A DNA stretch of 64,000 bases, from contig MU270034.1 in the NCBI GenBank assembly GCA_021432635.1, forward strand, positions 529,966 through 593,965. The letters are read 5' to 3'. Both the position numbers and the translations under genes were made by a program. Each line of letters opens with the position of its first letter. Position 1 is the first letter of the stretch. Positions 47,238 to 59,504 of the stretch are shown here, one piece after another. The notes beneath the pieces are model-generated. The model was not told where the DNA came from, made no database searches, and saw nothing but the letters and a program-made list of their open reading frames with translations. Origin of the DNA: Thozetella sp. PMI_491. Lineage: Eukaryota > Ascomycota > Sordariomycetes > Chaetosphaeriales > Chaetosphaeriaceae.

Positions 47238-48132
47238 TACCACTGTATAAGAATACGCGAAGGAGGTGAGTGGAAGACGGCTTTTCGCATTAAGTACGGT
47301 CACTACGAGTTTCTAGTCATGGCTTTCGGCCTAGTCAACGCCTCGGCAACCTCCCAAGCCTATGTCAATAAGGCTATGGCGGGGCTGATCGATTCTATCT
47401 GGATCGCCTACTTGGACGACATCCTGATCTATAGCCGCAACCCAGCAGATCACCCGCAGCCCGTTCGGCAGCTCCTCGATTGACTAAGGGCCCACAGCCT
47501 CTATACTAGCCTCTAGAAGTGCGAATTTGATATCGACCGAGTGACCTTCCTGACTTCATTGTATCTACCCAGGATGTGGAAATGAACGCTGACCGCATCG
47601 AAGCCGCGGCGACCTGGCCGCTGCCTCACAGCATTGAAGAAATCCAGGCCTTCCTTGGCTTCTCGGGGTTCTACCGGTGTTTATACAGAACTATTCGAAG
47701 ATCGCTGCACCACTAACCGACCTACTCAAGGGCGGGAGTAAAGGAGCTATAATGCTACCTTTAGTCGCAGTTGACACTTTCACGCAGCTCAGGAGCGTCT
47801 TCATGACTGCATCTGTGCTCCACCACTTTGAGCCACAACTGGAAGTCTGTGTTGAGACCGACGTGTCAACTATAGCCATAGGTGCCATTATTTCGCAGCT
47901 ATATAGCGGACTGGCACCCAGTGCCGACCTTTCAAGAAAGTTGACCGACACCGAATCCAGATTTGATGTAGCGGATACTGAGCTTCTAGCCATCCGCGAA
48001 GCTTTCAGAACATGGAGACACTACCTAGCCTACAGCCCCAATACCATTTCTGTTATCTTTGACCACTTTAACCTTAGTTACCTAGAATCGAAGCCAAGAC
48101 TAGGTGCGAGACAGATGCGATGGCTTATATAG
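47238..48132 (+). mobile_element. Ty3/gypsy retrotransposon Pol relic (RT-RNase H)
   Basis: In-frame pieces read GEWKTAFRIKYGHYEFLVMA and AFGLVNASATSQAYVNK, then IAYLDDILIYSRNPADH with the YxDD reverse transcriptase box. FxGFSGFY-type connection and NYSKIAAPLTDLLKGGSK follow, then an RNase H-like VETDVSTIAIGAIISQ and ESRFDVADTELLAIREA. Stops occur (TGA after QLLD, TAG within KCEF block) and frames shift near 47560 and 47680. No gag, integrase or LTR was found, so this is a truncated dead copy. CGA to TGA at one stop fits C-to-T mutation. Confidence 0.8.
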
Positions 48133-49244
48133 CATTTATAGATCATATAGCAGTTACAGCTCGTCTATATAGCGTTGTTAGGTTGCTCTATAGCTACGGA
48201 TATCTATCTCGAGATCTATCGACGCGTTTTTTCGGTCCCTCAAAATCTGGACCCATTACCGTTTGGAAAGCACAGCAGAAAAATTACCGGCCAGAAAAGG
48301 CTAACGCAGTTTACCCCCTGTCCCCCTTTCCCGATCCTGCCTACCTACTAGTCCTCTTGCTTAGATACGTTTTAGTCTATATCTTAAAATACTATTTTTT
48401 TAATTATAGGGTTTAAAACTATAATATCTGCTTTAGAAATACTAGTAAATTTTATAGTACTACTATAAGTTTCCTTAGCTAGGATACAATGAAATTTGTT
48501 ATAGTTTTCTATTATTCTATTTTAAATAGTAGGAGTTATAGCGAATCTATTATCTATTGTAGCTGTTAAAGTAGGAGTGATAGAGGTGCTGGTTAAGGCT
48601 ATTACTCTCTAGTTAGACTTAATATCATAGGAGTTACATATAATAAGTTTATAGACTATAACAAGTGATGGATTCTAGCTCAAGATTTGGTCTATATTAT
48701 CTTTTTGAATAATAAAACTCTATATGAGGTAGCATATATCTAGAGTTGAGTGAAGTTACTGATAGCAAGGCTGTGAGTTGGTCCGATCCTTAGCACGTGT
48801 CTTTAGCTTGAGCTATCACCCGGGCAGAAGATTGGGTGACTCTCAAGATGCCCTTTGGGCAGCGCCGCTCAAATGGCATCTGAGCTTAGCGATATGCCGT
48901 CTTCTGAAAATATGAAGAAGTGGGGTTACAGATATTGACCCCTCGGTATTTGTTGAAGAGTGGTCACAATAGCCTTATATGCTATTGTAACCAATTATGT
49001 CGGCTGGCTGTGATTATTCGTATCGCGTCTTATAGCGGTGCTGTACTTTATCCAAAGCAAGGAGAGTCCAATGACTCTACCCTTCCATCTAAAAGGTTCG
49101 GTTAGGAAAAGGCGCTTAGGACGGCAAATTCTTGGGCCTGTCAATGTCCTCCATCTCGTCTATCATAAAAGGCGATCTGTGCATCACCGCTTGGCGTCGC
49201 TCGGCGTTCTGTCTAGCTCGGTCAGTTTAGCCTCACTATTCATC
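48133..49244. other. AT-rich block, probably mutated repeat DNA
   Basis: The first 600 nt are very rich in TA and TAT steps, as after RIP of a repeated element, and directly follow the gypsy relic. No gene is seen. The last 300 nt are less biased and carry the promoter of the next gene. Confidence 0.5.
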
Positions 49245-50539
49245 ATGTTTTGGCAGTCCATTACTGCTATCGCGCTGTTCGCGCAGGATGCCTCCGCTCG
49301 GGGGCAATTTCTTCGATTTGGATGCGCCCAGCTCGTCGTAGAGCGCGCCGACCCTCTGGTGAATCCTGGACTTGCGCAAACTCCTCATACACATCAAATC
49401 GTCGGAGGAAATAGCTTCAACATATCGGTATTCTCTTCTCTTTTCGTCTCTTGATGCCGCGGCCAGCCCTGACTGCATGTAGATGGATCCACAGAACCAT
49501 GACCCGCCCGCGCTTTCTACTTGCACCTCTTGTACTATGGCCGAGGACTTCAGTAACTACTGGACCGCCTCGTTGTACTTCCGGTCTCCGGAAAACGGTT
49601 CCTTCATGCGTGTTTCGCAAAGGGGAGACGGTGTCCGGGGGCAGACCGGAGGGCTTACTGCATACTACATGGAGCCATTCAGCGGCACCAATATGAAGAC
49701 GACTTCCTTCAAACCGGTAGGTGTATCTGTTCCTAAACATGATGCTGTGTTAGTCTTAACTTTTTGAAGGGTTTTCGAATGCTCGCTGGAGACCCAGCGC
49801 TCCGTACTTCGAAGGGTGCCCAATCCGGCATTTGTCACCGCTGCAACGGAAACGGCGACGGTTTCGCTCCGTGCGACAATAAGGACACGAATGGTTTCCC
49901 CCTTAAGATGTGCCCCGGAGGCATTCGAGCTACCATCATCTTTCCTTCCTGCTGGGATGGGAAGAACTTGGATAGTATAGATCATACTAGCCACATGACC
50001 TATTCCACTGCCTATTCAGGTGGAACCGGGCTTGCAGGCGACACCTGTCCTAGCACACATCCCGTTCGCGTTCCTCAGGTCATGTACGAAGTCCAGTGGG
50101 ACACAAAGCCATTTAACAATCCCGAATACTTCAAGGAGGGCAAACAGCCTTTCGTGTATAGCTTTGGTGATAGGTTAGTTCTCGGTTGTCGCCTTCACCC
50201 CTTTCTCTTCCTTCCGTTTCCCCTCTTTCAGCGCTAGTGCAGTAATTGATTCGGAGGGCAGCTCTGGACACGGCCAGCACGGAGACTACCTGTTCGGCTG
50301 GAAAGGCGACGCCCTCCAACGTGCAATGGACAATCTCTCAAAGACCTGTGCTACTGGGTCATGCCAGGCACCGAAGACGCAACCAATTGCAACTGCGAAC
50401 TCTTGCACCAAAAAACAGTACGTTCCAGAAGATGTTGGCTTGACTGGATGTATGTATCACCAAATTTCTACCTCTGCTTGGAACTAACGTACATTCTCCA
50501 GGGCTTGACAAGCTGCCCGGTATCGTGACAGTTACTTGA
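49245..50539 (+). CDS. Secreted DUF1996-domain protein
   Basis: Five exons (49245-49427, 49483-49716, 49770-50173, 50232-50449 and 50502-50539) with GT-AG introns of 52-58 nt give 358 aa; all phases close. A signal peptide covers about residues 1-19 (ends DASARG). DUF1996 hallmarks are in order: RFGCAQLVVERADPLVNPG, HTHQIVGGNSFN, CTSCTMAEDFSNYW, GFRMLAGDP, FPSCWDGKNLDS, GDTCPSTHPVRVPQ and GHGQHGDYLFGWKGDALQRA. The end is DVGLTGWLDKLPGIVTVT. An insert SAVIDSEGSS follows FGD at the third splice. DUF1996 proteins are secreted fungal proteins of unknown activity, sometimes fused to WSC or cellulose-binding modules; neither is present. The His and Cys-rich pattern suggests metal or sugar binding (inference). 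Confidence 0.85.
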
Positions 50540-51384
50540 AGGGATGCCAGGAATCAACGAACTTCCAGGCTACATGACAGCCATGGCCGGATGTTCGCGA
50601 CGAAGGGATGGAGCAGTTTATTAGTGTTCACCAATACGGCTGGCTTCCTAATGACCAGTAGTAAAATGCAAATTATCAAAATGAGTTCTTGTTGTATAAT
50701 GTCTGTATGGCTACCTAATACTGGTATGCCACCTCTGTGCCTGCTTTTCAGAGAGTCTGGAGGTATTCACATCCTTATTTCTCAAATTAGAAAAAATCTA
50801 CTATTATTATCTGTGTGTGTACAGAAATGCCGCCGTTTTAGCAGGTGGATGCTCCTAATATAGTGGTGATTTCATACCCTTAGATGCGACCCATATGTTG
50901 TGGCTCAAGGCATCTCTGTACAAAATTCTCTCGGGACATTATTTTTATATTATTAGTAGCTTCTTCAAGTTTATTTAAGCTTTATAAAGTAATGAGTCGA
51001 CCTTCGCCAAACTAAGCAAGTTGTGCCCCTTGAGCTAGGAGTAGAACATCCACAGCTAATCGCTGCTTTAAAATTTAAGCAAGACCCTTAGCAGTCTCAT
51101 TACTTACTTCCATATTTAAATATAACCTACTCTTTGATAATAGTTAAATCTTTATATAATTTACTTTAATAGCTAATAGAATATTAAAAATATATAATGG
51201 GCGTAAAGTATTGATATATAAATTTCTCTATTTATTATAACTAGCTTAATATAATTATAAAGGCTGATGACTCATCGTACCAAATCCTCGCTCAAGCATA
51301 TTAGGCAACTATATCCCCGCGTATTTTTAACACCAGCATACCTCATATTTCTCGCTTTACATCTTTTTCGAAACCCACACAACA
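50540..51384. other. AT-rich intergenic, nothing recognised
   Basis: Strongly AT-rich, especially 50930-51280. No gene was seen. Confidence 0.5.
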
Positions 51385-52377
51385 ATGTCTAGTCTCAAAC
51401 TCAGTCTGCCAGAAGGAAACGACTGCATTATTGACGCAGGGCCCGGCCGCTTTGCTGATACAAGGGCTTTGGATGCTTTACATCGCTTTCTCATTGGCAA
51501 ATTATCACTCGATGCAGCTGCAAATGAGATTGTCGCCATGCTCCCAAGCGTGAATGATAAACTCCGTGTCTTTGAGCTTAACCAATTCAGCTTCTTCTTA
51601 TGCTTCGCGAGCCAACAAATTCCTTACAAAAATCCAGCTCAGCAAATGCTGGTGCAGTTGATCCAAAGAATTTCTCTTTCCCCCAGATTGACGAGCGGGT
51701 TTAAAGAAGAGGTATGTAACCAAACTTTTAGTATCTCTCCTAAGAAGGTCTTCATCAAGCTCGAATCAACCGAGTATTCATCTCATGCCTCCTCGCTAAT
51801 GCATTTGTACCTAAAGACATACGAAACTTGCCAGAGTATGAGCGATTTTCGTATGCAACTCGGCGAGAGGTTTAATGGTAAGCAGCTCTTAGCTGGATAG
51901 AGAGGAAAGAGAGGACCTGTTCTCATTACACTTATAGCTTCTACCGGCCCTGACGAAGAAGATCCGGATTCATGCTTCCATGATGTTAACTTCTGCGCCT
52001 TTACTGCGCGCCTCTTCCAGTCGGGGTTTATGAGAACACCCTCCCTTGCTATATTTACGATGCGTGAGTCTCTAGAGACAACGATTACATCCCAGGAGTC
52101 TTTTGACTCTTCCGTCACTATGGCTGCTCTCTGGGTTATTTTAGCCGGGCAAGCTATCTTTACTCACGTAGTCGAGGTACCTAATTTTATTAAGGAGAAA
52201 AGCTTTCAAGCAGGAGCACTGTACAAAGGCCCTAATTTAGGTATGGCACGGTGGAAATTCTGGAGGAAGGCCTTCCAGCGAGCTGCAGAGAAGAAAGCTG
52301 CCAGCAATGAATGTCAGCGCCTAGCTTTTGCGGCTGTTAAACTCATGGAAGCGATTGAGGAGAGTAGGGAATTTTAA
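51385..52377 (+). CDS. DUF3632-like fungal protein
   Basis: Two exons (51385-51877 and 51938-52377) with a 60-nt GT-AG intron give 310 aa from an ATG. A possible extra small intron at GTATGT near 51713 is not needed for frame. Helix-rich segments include ALDALHRFLIGKLSLDAAA, the aromatic block DVNFCAFTARLFQSGF, and near the end AALWVILAGQAIFTHVVE, GPNLGMARWKFWRKAFQRAAE and ECQRLAFAAVKLMEAIEE. The ALWVI..GQ / WxFWRxxF / LM-A-E pattern matches what I know of DUF3632 proteins of ascomycetes; function unknown. There is no signal peptide or membrane segment, so it is probably cytosolic. It stands between AT-rich blocks. Confidence 0.65.
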
Positions 52378-53162
52378 TCCGGCCACAGCTTGAATTGGGA
52401 ATTCCATGCCTCTAGGTACCTAGATAGGGACACTTGTTTATTTCCTTCGCTCTCATATGTAGGTAAATGTCGGGGCATCCTTTTTTTTTTTTTTTTAGGT
52501 TAAACTAATTATATAGTCTATATTATACCAAACATACTTGAGCGTCTCTAGAATGACTGCTGAGGAGTATTTGGGTGGGAATAATAAGTGGGATTGGTGT
52601 ATACCTTTCATCTTTGCCGTGATATTTAGCTTTCTTTCTTGAGGATAAGTCCGGTAAACAGCTATTTTATCAGGTCCCGTTTCTCAACAACAGTCAAATT
52701 TCTCCTAACGCCTGCCCCACGGGCGGCTTACTATATATCTCAGTAGCTAATCAATTTCGTCTGTGGTAGTTAGACATAGTACTAGTGCTACCTGAACTAA
52801 TAGACGATTGGAATCGCTTGTTTGCGAGTCTTGCACGACCTGATGCGCATGATATGTCCACCTTTAAGTGGTGGATTAGGGCGTAGGGAACCCTTCTCAC
52901 CTGCTTTCTCCGTGATATAGTTAACAATAGATAGAGAGACTCATTCACACAACAACTGTATCCCGTAACGACGCCGAAGGGGTAGTTGGGCCCTAAAAAA
53001 CTACCTCGCGCGAAGAAGCAAAGGCCCCTGCAGGCATTTTCTTGGGAACCTTTGGTACACATGACAGAGGAACGCGCGGCTGGATATGAAAGCGCGAACT
53101 CCTCAAATTGCTCCATAAGTAGTCGAATTTGTGTGCTTCGGGGTCTGAGAACAGCGAAGGTT
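52378..53162. other. Intergenic, nothing recognised; poly-T tract
   Basis: A run of about 16 T occurs near 52482-52497. No gene was seen. Confidence 0.45.
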
Positions 53163-53435
53163 TTAGAAACGCCCCGGTAGCTTGGTAGCCTCGAGGATTA
53201 GCTGTTTGGAATTAAACACTTTCCCACCTGTATATGAAAGAGATTTATAGCTAACTAAGAAGTGGCTACCAAAGCAAATGCGAATTAGCACTAGATGTAT
53301 ATACTTACATGGCTTCTTAACTCCAAGCCAGTGCATCGTTATTTTCCCCGCCTGAGGAAGGTATTGACCGTTGTCATACACAGCGTCTTCGAATGCTAAT
53401 TGGTATGATTGAGTGCGACGTCTCTCAAGCTGCAA
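53163..53435 (-). CDS. Possible small unrecognised gene or its last exons
   Basis: A 90-aa minus-strand frame contains YQLAFEDAVYDNGQYLPQAG and ends SKQLILEATKLPGRF. A GTAAGT donor after GVKKP and a TACAG acceptor before GKVFNSKQ suggest two exons; the frame is also open without splicing. Upstream, another frame (TGIELNATPDSYILNCSL, about 53480-53430) looks like a continuing part one base out of step. No family is recognised. It may be a small secreted-protein gene with an unresolved intron or a frameshifted relic. Confidence 0.25.
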   Translation of the reverse strand: MQLERRRTQSYQLAFEDAVYDNGQYLPQAGKITMHWLGVKKPCKYIHLVLIRICFGSHFLVSYKSLSYTGGKVFNSKQLILEATKLPGRF

Positions 53436-56400
53436 TTCAGGATGTAGGAGTCAGGAGTTGCATTCAGCTCTATCCCGGTACCCGCAATCGATGTACACCC
53501 TGCAGCTCCTGGTCGACCCGATGCCGAGCCGGTCTTAATTGGCTTCGCTATCTCTTTCATCATCCCCCCACCCGAGCCCCTGCTGTGATTACCTGCATCT
53601 GAGGTTGCAGCATCGTTACAACGGCGCCGGGAGATACCTGCTTATAACCTGGTTGCTTAGCACTTTCCCGCCTTAAGTGTAGGCAAGCATTGGAACCAGG
53701 CACTCGTGTGGCTTCGATCACGGGCGGTTTTCGCCGACGTACTCCCGGTATGTGCTTCTCAGTGCAACCCAATACTACTGCAGTGTTGAGGCTGCTTCGC
53801 CAATTTCAGATCATAGTTTGCTCTTAATTCTACAATCCTGGGTTCTGCAAAATTGCACTTATGCACCACCCACGGAAGTCAAGGTCTTTAGGAGTAAGAA
53901 AGAGAGGTGTTCGTTAAAGCTAACCGGTGGCAGAGAAGGAGCTCTATCTTTTTATGGAGCTATGAAGGAGCTAGTAAAATTGCACCGATTGCCACATCGC
54001 TGGAGCTCTAACGGGCCTGCTTTGATCGAGCTAGGGCGGGTGGTAGTGATAGTGGGGACTTTATACCGCAGTCCTGCATCGCCCTTCACACCTAGCATGT
54101 TGCTCAGCGGGCGCCACAACCACAACCACTGCAGCGTGATGGACTGAGGTCATGGAAGATAGAGCGTCGGAGTTGCAACCAGCCATCATGCCGAGTACAC
54201 ACAGTGCCACAGGAGGTCCGCACATGGGACTGCTGCGAGGCACAAAGACTGGCTCATGGGGCAAGTAGACGTAGGAAATCCTGCGTCAACGTAGTCAAAG
54301 TAGCGTCATGTAAATTATTTCCAGTTTAGTTGCTAAAGGGCCAGGCCTTGTGGCCTTGTAACCTATCGCTCCATACTCCGGCTAGTGCGCGCCGGATCAA
54401 TACACGGCTCGATTCCATTCATGGTGAAAGCAACACTTTTGAGGGATGCGCTGAATGCAGCCCTACTTGACCCATTCGCGTTTATAGCACCTCGTTACCG
54501 AAGCTGGATACTGTTATACTCCTGCTTCGGCATTGAAGACGTATCTGTCGGAAAGAATTAGAGCTGTACAGCTCGGCTCGCTAAAATTGTGGCCGAGCAC
54601 GTCGAGAACGATCAATGGCTCCCCGTTGGGAGGGTAAGGAGCTCGCGCGAGCTATCTTGGAACCCACTTCACGCGTTGGATGGCGTTGCGGCTGCGTGAC
54701 GGTATATACAAGGTTCGCGTGCGCCCATTGGCGTATCTGCTGGCAGGAAGAGCAACGATAGTGGGATTTGCTGTCGATTGTATAGGACAGACCGGCCAGG
54801 CCGTGTTCCTCGTCCGATGAAAGAGCCATCCTATAGACGCCCTGACGGCTTGAAAGCCCCGTGAAAGCTCCATGGACCCCTTCACCGGTTCCTCTTGTGT
54901 GCTCGGAGAGAGGTGCTTGCCCTTCAGCAGTAGACGCCCGGGGTGGTTGGTAGGCGTTATGGGAGGCGCGCGCGACGGCTTCGAGTGCCTGCTAGGCAAA
55001 GAGTCAGTACTGCAATGCTGATACTATCGACCAGCTGGGGGCAGTCGACAAGGGGGGATTGGCGGCGAGGGAGTGGTACTCACTGTGCAGCGCAGCACAG
55101 CACGGCGCCATTGCAGTCATCGTAGCTGTTTGAGGGTGTCGCATCTAGCACACCTTGGATTATGACATCCCGGGCATATCTCGCTCTGTAGCGAGATACC
55201 CCCGAGTCCGCAGCAGCAGCAAATCCAGGTCCAAATGGCCTTCTTTTTCTTCGAATGCTTGCTGCTGCTCGGCTGACCCGGGATTCGAATCAACTCGCGT
55301 GTTCGCTTCGGCTAAGGGGGGGGTGCTTGGCCGTACCATTGCTTAGACCTATCGGTACTCATATGATTCTCTGCCGGTCGCACAACAGTTAGATCTCTCA
55401 TTGTCACAAAAAGGGAGGAATTGGCGAAAAATTTCGAGAGCAAGTTCGCGACGTGGTAACGCGTGGAAGGGGCGCCCCAAGCTTACCAGGGTAGCTCACG
55501 AGCTCCAGAGAAGTGGGGCTTCGAGGAACCAGCAAACAGGGTTGCCTGCAGGTGGGGAAGAATCAAGGCTGGTTGGGGGTGTGGCGCTCACCTCAGACCG
55601 GGAATACACCTGTCGCGTCAATTGGGGGGTACCTTACAGGTCTGTCAACTTGCCCTGACCTGGGATAGTTGGCCGATAATATGATCCACTGCAGCGGCGG
55701 CGAACCTTGCTTGGTTTTGCTTCTTGCCAGGCCGCCCAGCCTGCTGTTTCGGTCGGTAAAACAGGTGGTCACCTCGTTGAGTGCGCCACCATCACTCGGT
55801 GACCCTCAGTTCTTCGCGTACCACCGCGAGATTGTATGTTGCACTATATGGGCCGATCTAAAATACTGAGAAGGGAGAACCCGGCAAGCCGGGAGCCCGG
55901 AACTGGATCGGGGCCCCGGCGATCAGTGCAATGGAATGCACAGCCGGCTGTAAAAAAAAAACGTTATCTACGTGCTGGGGTATCCAGGGATGGTTTCATA
56001 CTTTCCTGGATGAGACATCGGAATCAATCCCACAGTAGCTCCCGGGCTAAGCCTAGAGCCCAAAGAACTCCGATTCAGGTAGGAAGGCGAAAGCTGACAT
56101 CCCCAGCGTAATGTCCCATCTAGAAGGCGTTCCCATAGCTTCCAGCCAAATACTGGCCTAGTGGTTTTTGGCGCGCCTCACCAGCGAGTACGCCTCGCCC
56201 AAAAATGACTGGATAAAAAGATTCCCTGCTGCATTGGCATGCAGCTCAGCCTTGGGCAACACGGCGCGGCAGCACCCACACCACTATCAGGGTGTCGGGT
56301 GGGTTTTCGGGCTGCACAAGGAGCGGCATATTCCACCACCTGCGAAAACGAAATAACTATTTCCGATGGGCAGGCGGCCAGGAAGCCCGAATGTGCTAAA

Positions 56401-56688
56401 CTTTTCGAGACGCCTCTCGGTCTCCATTGGGTCAATATGAACTACAAGGCAACGCTGTTGCTGCACATTTAGGTTGGGCACTTCAATAAACATCTGGAAA
56501 TTGGTGTGCACCGGGTCGTTGGGCATCAGGCAGCTGCTAAGCATCAGTAGGCGTGATGCTCAGATAAAGGACACCATAAGCAGCTCGCCCTTGGGGGAAT
56601 CCGGCCGGTTCCCTCGGTCGCACAATCTCACTCGCCGAAGTGGCGATTTCACCCTTTACGCCGCTACACACACCTGTCGAGGGAAAAA
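53436..56688. other. Long gene-poor stretch, nothing recognised
   Basis: About 3.2 kb with only short frames on both strands. Base composition is not AT-rich, unlike the blocks near 48 and 51 kb. No transposase, reverse transcriptase, tRNA or rRNA feature was found. Homopolymer tracts (G8 near 55317, A9 near 55952) are present. An unrecognised old element is possible. Confidence 0.4.
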
Positions 56689-58945
56689 ATGGATAGATCG
56701 GCGCCTGTTCGCAAACCCTGCTGTTACCCTCCCAATCTTTCACGGGCTAAGAACGAATCAGAAGACGATCCTCCCAGCTCCCAACGAGCAGCCAATAGGC
56801 TGGCCGATGGTGTTGACCAGTCAAGTCGAGTAGATGCAGAGCCCTTGTGGCCAATTTGCTTTACTCAGGGCCAGGACTTTAACTTCCACACTTTCAACCA
56901 ACCCTGTGTGGACTTATTGCGCCAGCAATGGCTCGACAACAACGAGCTGAGCGATGATGGCCAGGCCACCGGCAAGGACGACGAAGGAAGCGACGAAGGA
57001 AGCGATGATGAGAGCGACGATGGGAGCGATGATGACAGCTGTGGTGATAGTGACAGTGAGGGGGACGATTTGGATGATCTATCTCGGGTCAGAATGTTCA
57101 TGAGGCAGGACAACGAGCATCACGGGACATACCGTGGCCAAGTAAGCGTGGTAGAAAGCTTCTGTGCGCAGATTGACGTAAATGATTTCGAAGTGGGAGG
57201 GGCGGCTGGGGAAACGGAGCGCAACGCCTTGTTAGACGAGCGTACAGAGATAGGCGAAGCTCGAATGGACAGAGGGCCTATGGACTCGTTACAGCTGTTC
57301 AACGCCCTGAGTCAAAAGCGTTTCACCGGCGGGATCTCAACGGCAACCTCCCAGGGCATGGCGTGCACAGAAACCGGACACTCCGAGCCGAATGCAGCGC
57401 GGAGAACACTGTACATCACTAACCTGAACCCGCACGGCGCAGCGGCCTTGTGCATGACAACATCCTTGCACGAGGCCCCCATGGTTCGAGATCTTCTTCA
57501 TGAGCACCTGATCCGGAGCACGGAGGTCGGAGTTCTGCTTCCAGCACACGGATACCCGACCTTTACCATAAAGATCCATCTCTCGTTCTACACGCTAACC
57601 AAGAGGCCAAAAACCCGATTCGCGTAGGTGGCCGGATGGATCTCATCTAAGAAGCTCCTTACAGCTTCCCCACCTACCGAAGCGAAGGCCGAGGTCTGAC
57701 GGCTCTGTCGAAGATGTATTTGCTCAGGAGGCGCAGACGAGCATCGCCTTGACCGGCCTCGACGAGTGGAGATGGACAGCCATTGGCTTGGTCGACACGC
57801 CCCACAAAAAGGTCGAGTCGGCACAGTACTATCACCTGTTCTCAAACGGCCGTGGCACCAGGACGGCGGGCAAGGCGGACCCCCTGACGAGGGGGGAGGT
57901 GGATGCCAACTTTCTTCTTCACCCGCGGCTGTACTTTTTGAGAATCTGGAAGGCCCAAATAAGCCACGTTTCGAAGGAGTGGAAAGGAATTGTGCGGTGG
58001 CTTGAGCAGAGCATTAAGCAGTGAGTGTCTACTCTGAGTCCCACCACGAGAAAAGGGGCGATCTAAATCGTGACGACTGATCTGGTCCGCTTAGGGCATG
58101 CTTCGACGACATTGCAGCCGGAAACGCCCAAGCCACCGTCGTCGATAGCCAAATACAGGTATCTATCGCCACCAAGTCCAATATCATGTCCCTGTCCAAA
58201 CTGTTACGACATGATCTTCTCAAAACCGTCAGTGCCTGGAGGCAATTCAGCAAACACGATATCAAATACTTCCAGGACGGCGGTGTTCATTTTCAAGAGA
58301 TCAGGCTGATGGCGGATTGTCTGCGTGGCATAGAAGCGATCTACTCGAGCCTCGAGGTTACCTTGGAAGATTGGAAGCAGCTAGACAATAGTTTCGGGGA
58401 TCAACACGTAAGGATCCTGCCCTCAGGCGTCTAAACGCTTGCTAACAGCCATTAGCTGAGCAATACTCTTTCAGCCTACAACATCGAAGTCTCTCGCCAA
58501 ATCCAGGCGTTGTCTTCTAGGACCCTTGTCCTGAATGGCGACAGCCTGGACTTGGTGCGAGCCCAAAAGAAGTCCGGAGATAGCATGCAGAATTTGACTG
58601 TCATAAGCATAGTGAGTCCATCAAAGATGAGATGCAGAAGTTGGTAGACTCGATTGCGCTAAGATTCGATCGAAGTATTTCTTGCCCTTGGTGCTCGCAT
58701 CCAGTCTATTTAGTATGACACCAGGCACTTTACCATTTGATACGACCATTACAGCGTTCATAGCGGTCTGGATCATTTTGTCAATGACCCTGTTCCTTTT
58801 GGTCAATATGAAGGACCGGCTCCGCATTCTCCTCAAACCTTACCCCATTATGGATGCTCGTTGGTGGAACACTTTTTGCCTCGCTTTGAGTGCTTCTTTT
58901 AGGCGGGTAGAGAGGGAGGTGGCGGACTTAGAGAATCAGCTGTAA
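56689..58945 (+). pseudogene. CorA-like fungal membrane protein gene with frame disruptions
   Basis: Exon 1 starts at ATG 56689. An acidic GSDDESDDGSDDDS-type stretch is followed by the block RTLYITNLNPHGAAALCMT and LPAHGYPTFTIKIHL. Near 57600 the frame must shift by one base to continue as KPDSRRWPDGSHLRS and on to TGLDEWRWTAIGLVD. A GTGAGT intron (58023-58094) then joins SIKQ to ACFDDIAAGN. Later segments are VSAWRQFSKHDIKYFQ, then after about 58409 a second 1-base mismatch, EVSRQIQALSSRTLVL, and a GTGAGT intron before FLPLVLASSLFSM. The C-terminus has two membrane segments (FLPLVLASSLFSM; FIAVWIILSMTLFLLV) as in fungal CorA-like proteins; the GMN motif is absent. Two disruptions suggest decay, although unrecognised splicing or sequence errors could explain one. 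Confidence 0.6.
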
Positions 58946-59504
58946 TGCGGTTTCCCCCCCCTCGAATTCATTCAAGATACCTGCTCAGTTATAGTTGTCT
59001 TTCTACAGGAAGCTTAGATTCATTTGTCGTGGCGAGCTGCATATTCACGAGGCTGGGACGGCTATTAGTTTCTAGAGTTTTTGGGGGGTTCTTGTCATAT
59101 ATACCGCCAGAGCGACCTTCACCATATAGTTACTATAGCTCTCGTACGCATGCATGTTGGCATCGCAAAGGCGTAGCAGATAATATTTTTAGCCCCCAGA
59201 CAGCGTCAACCTAGAACTATCCACAATGGCCAGACCTACTACTGCAGACCGATGGAACCCTACGCTTTCGTAACTAGTCAAAGGTCACGTGTACTGGCGC
59301 AAAAGTCCAAAAGTTCCTAAAAAACCCCTCACTCTAGAGATTTTCCTTCATTCGCGAGGTTCTATAGAGCGATTCAACCCAGCTCTCTGAAAGGTAGTCG
59401 AGAGACACAGCAAGTGGCATAGACAACAGAGCTCGACTGTCCTGTCTATATCTCCATTGCGGTAAAATCTCTAGCATCCCAAATCCATCGCACGTTCTCA
59501 TGAA
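58946..59504. other. Intergenic, upstream of the kinase-like gene
   Basis: No gene was seen. Confidence 0.4.

Noticed and set aside
55261..55300. Possible tRNA T-arm (GGATTCGAATC)
   Set aside because: No matching acceptor, D or anticodon stems could be built around it.
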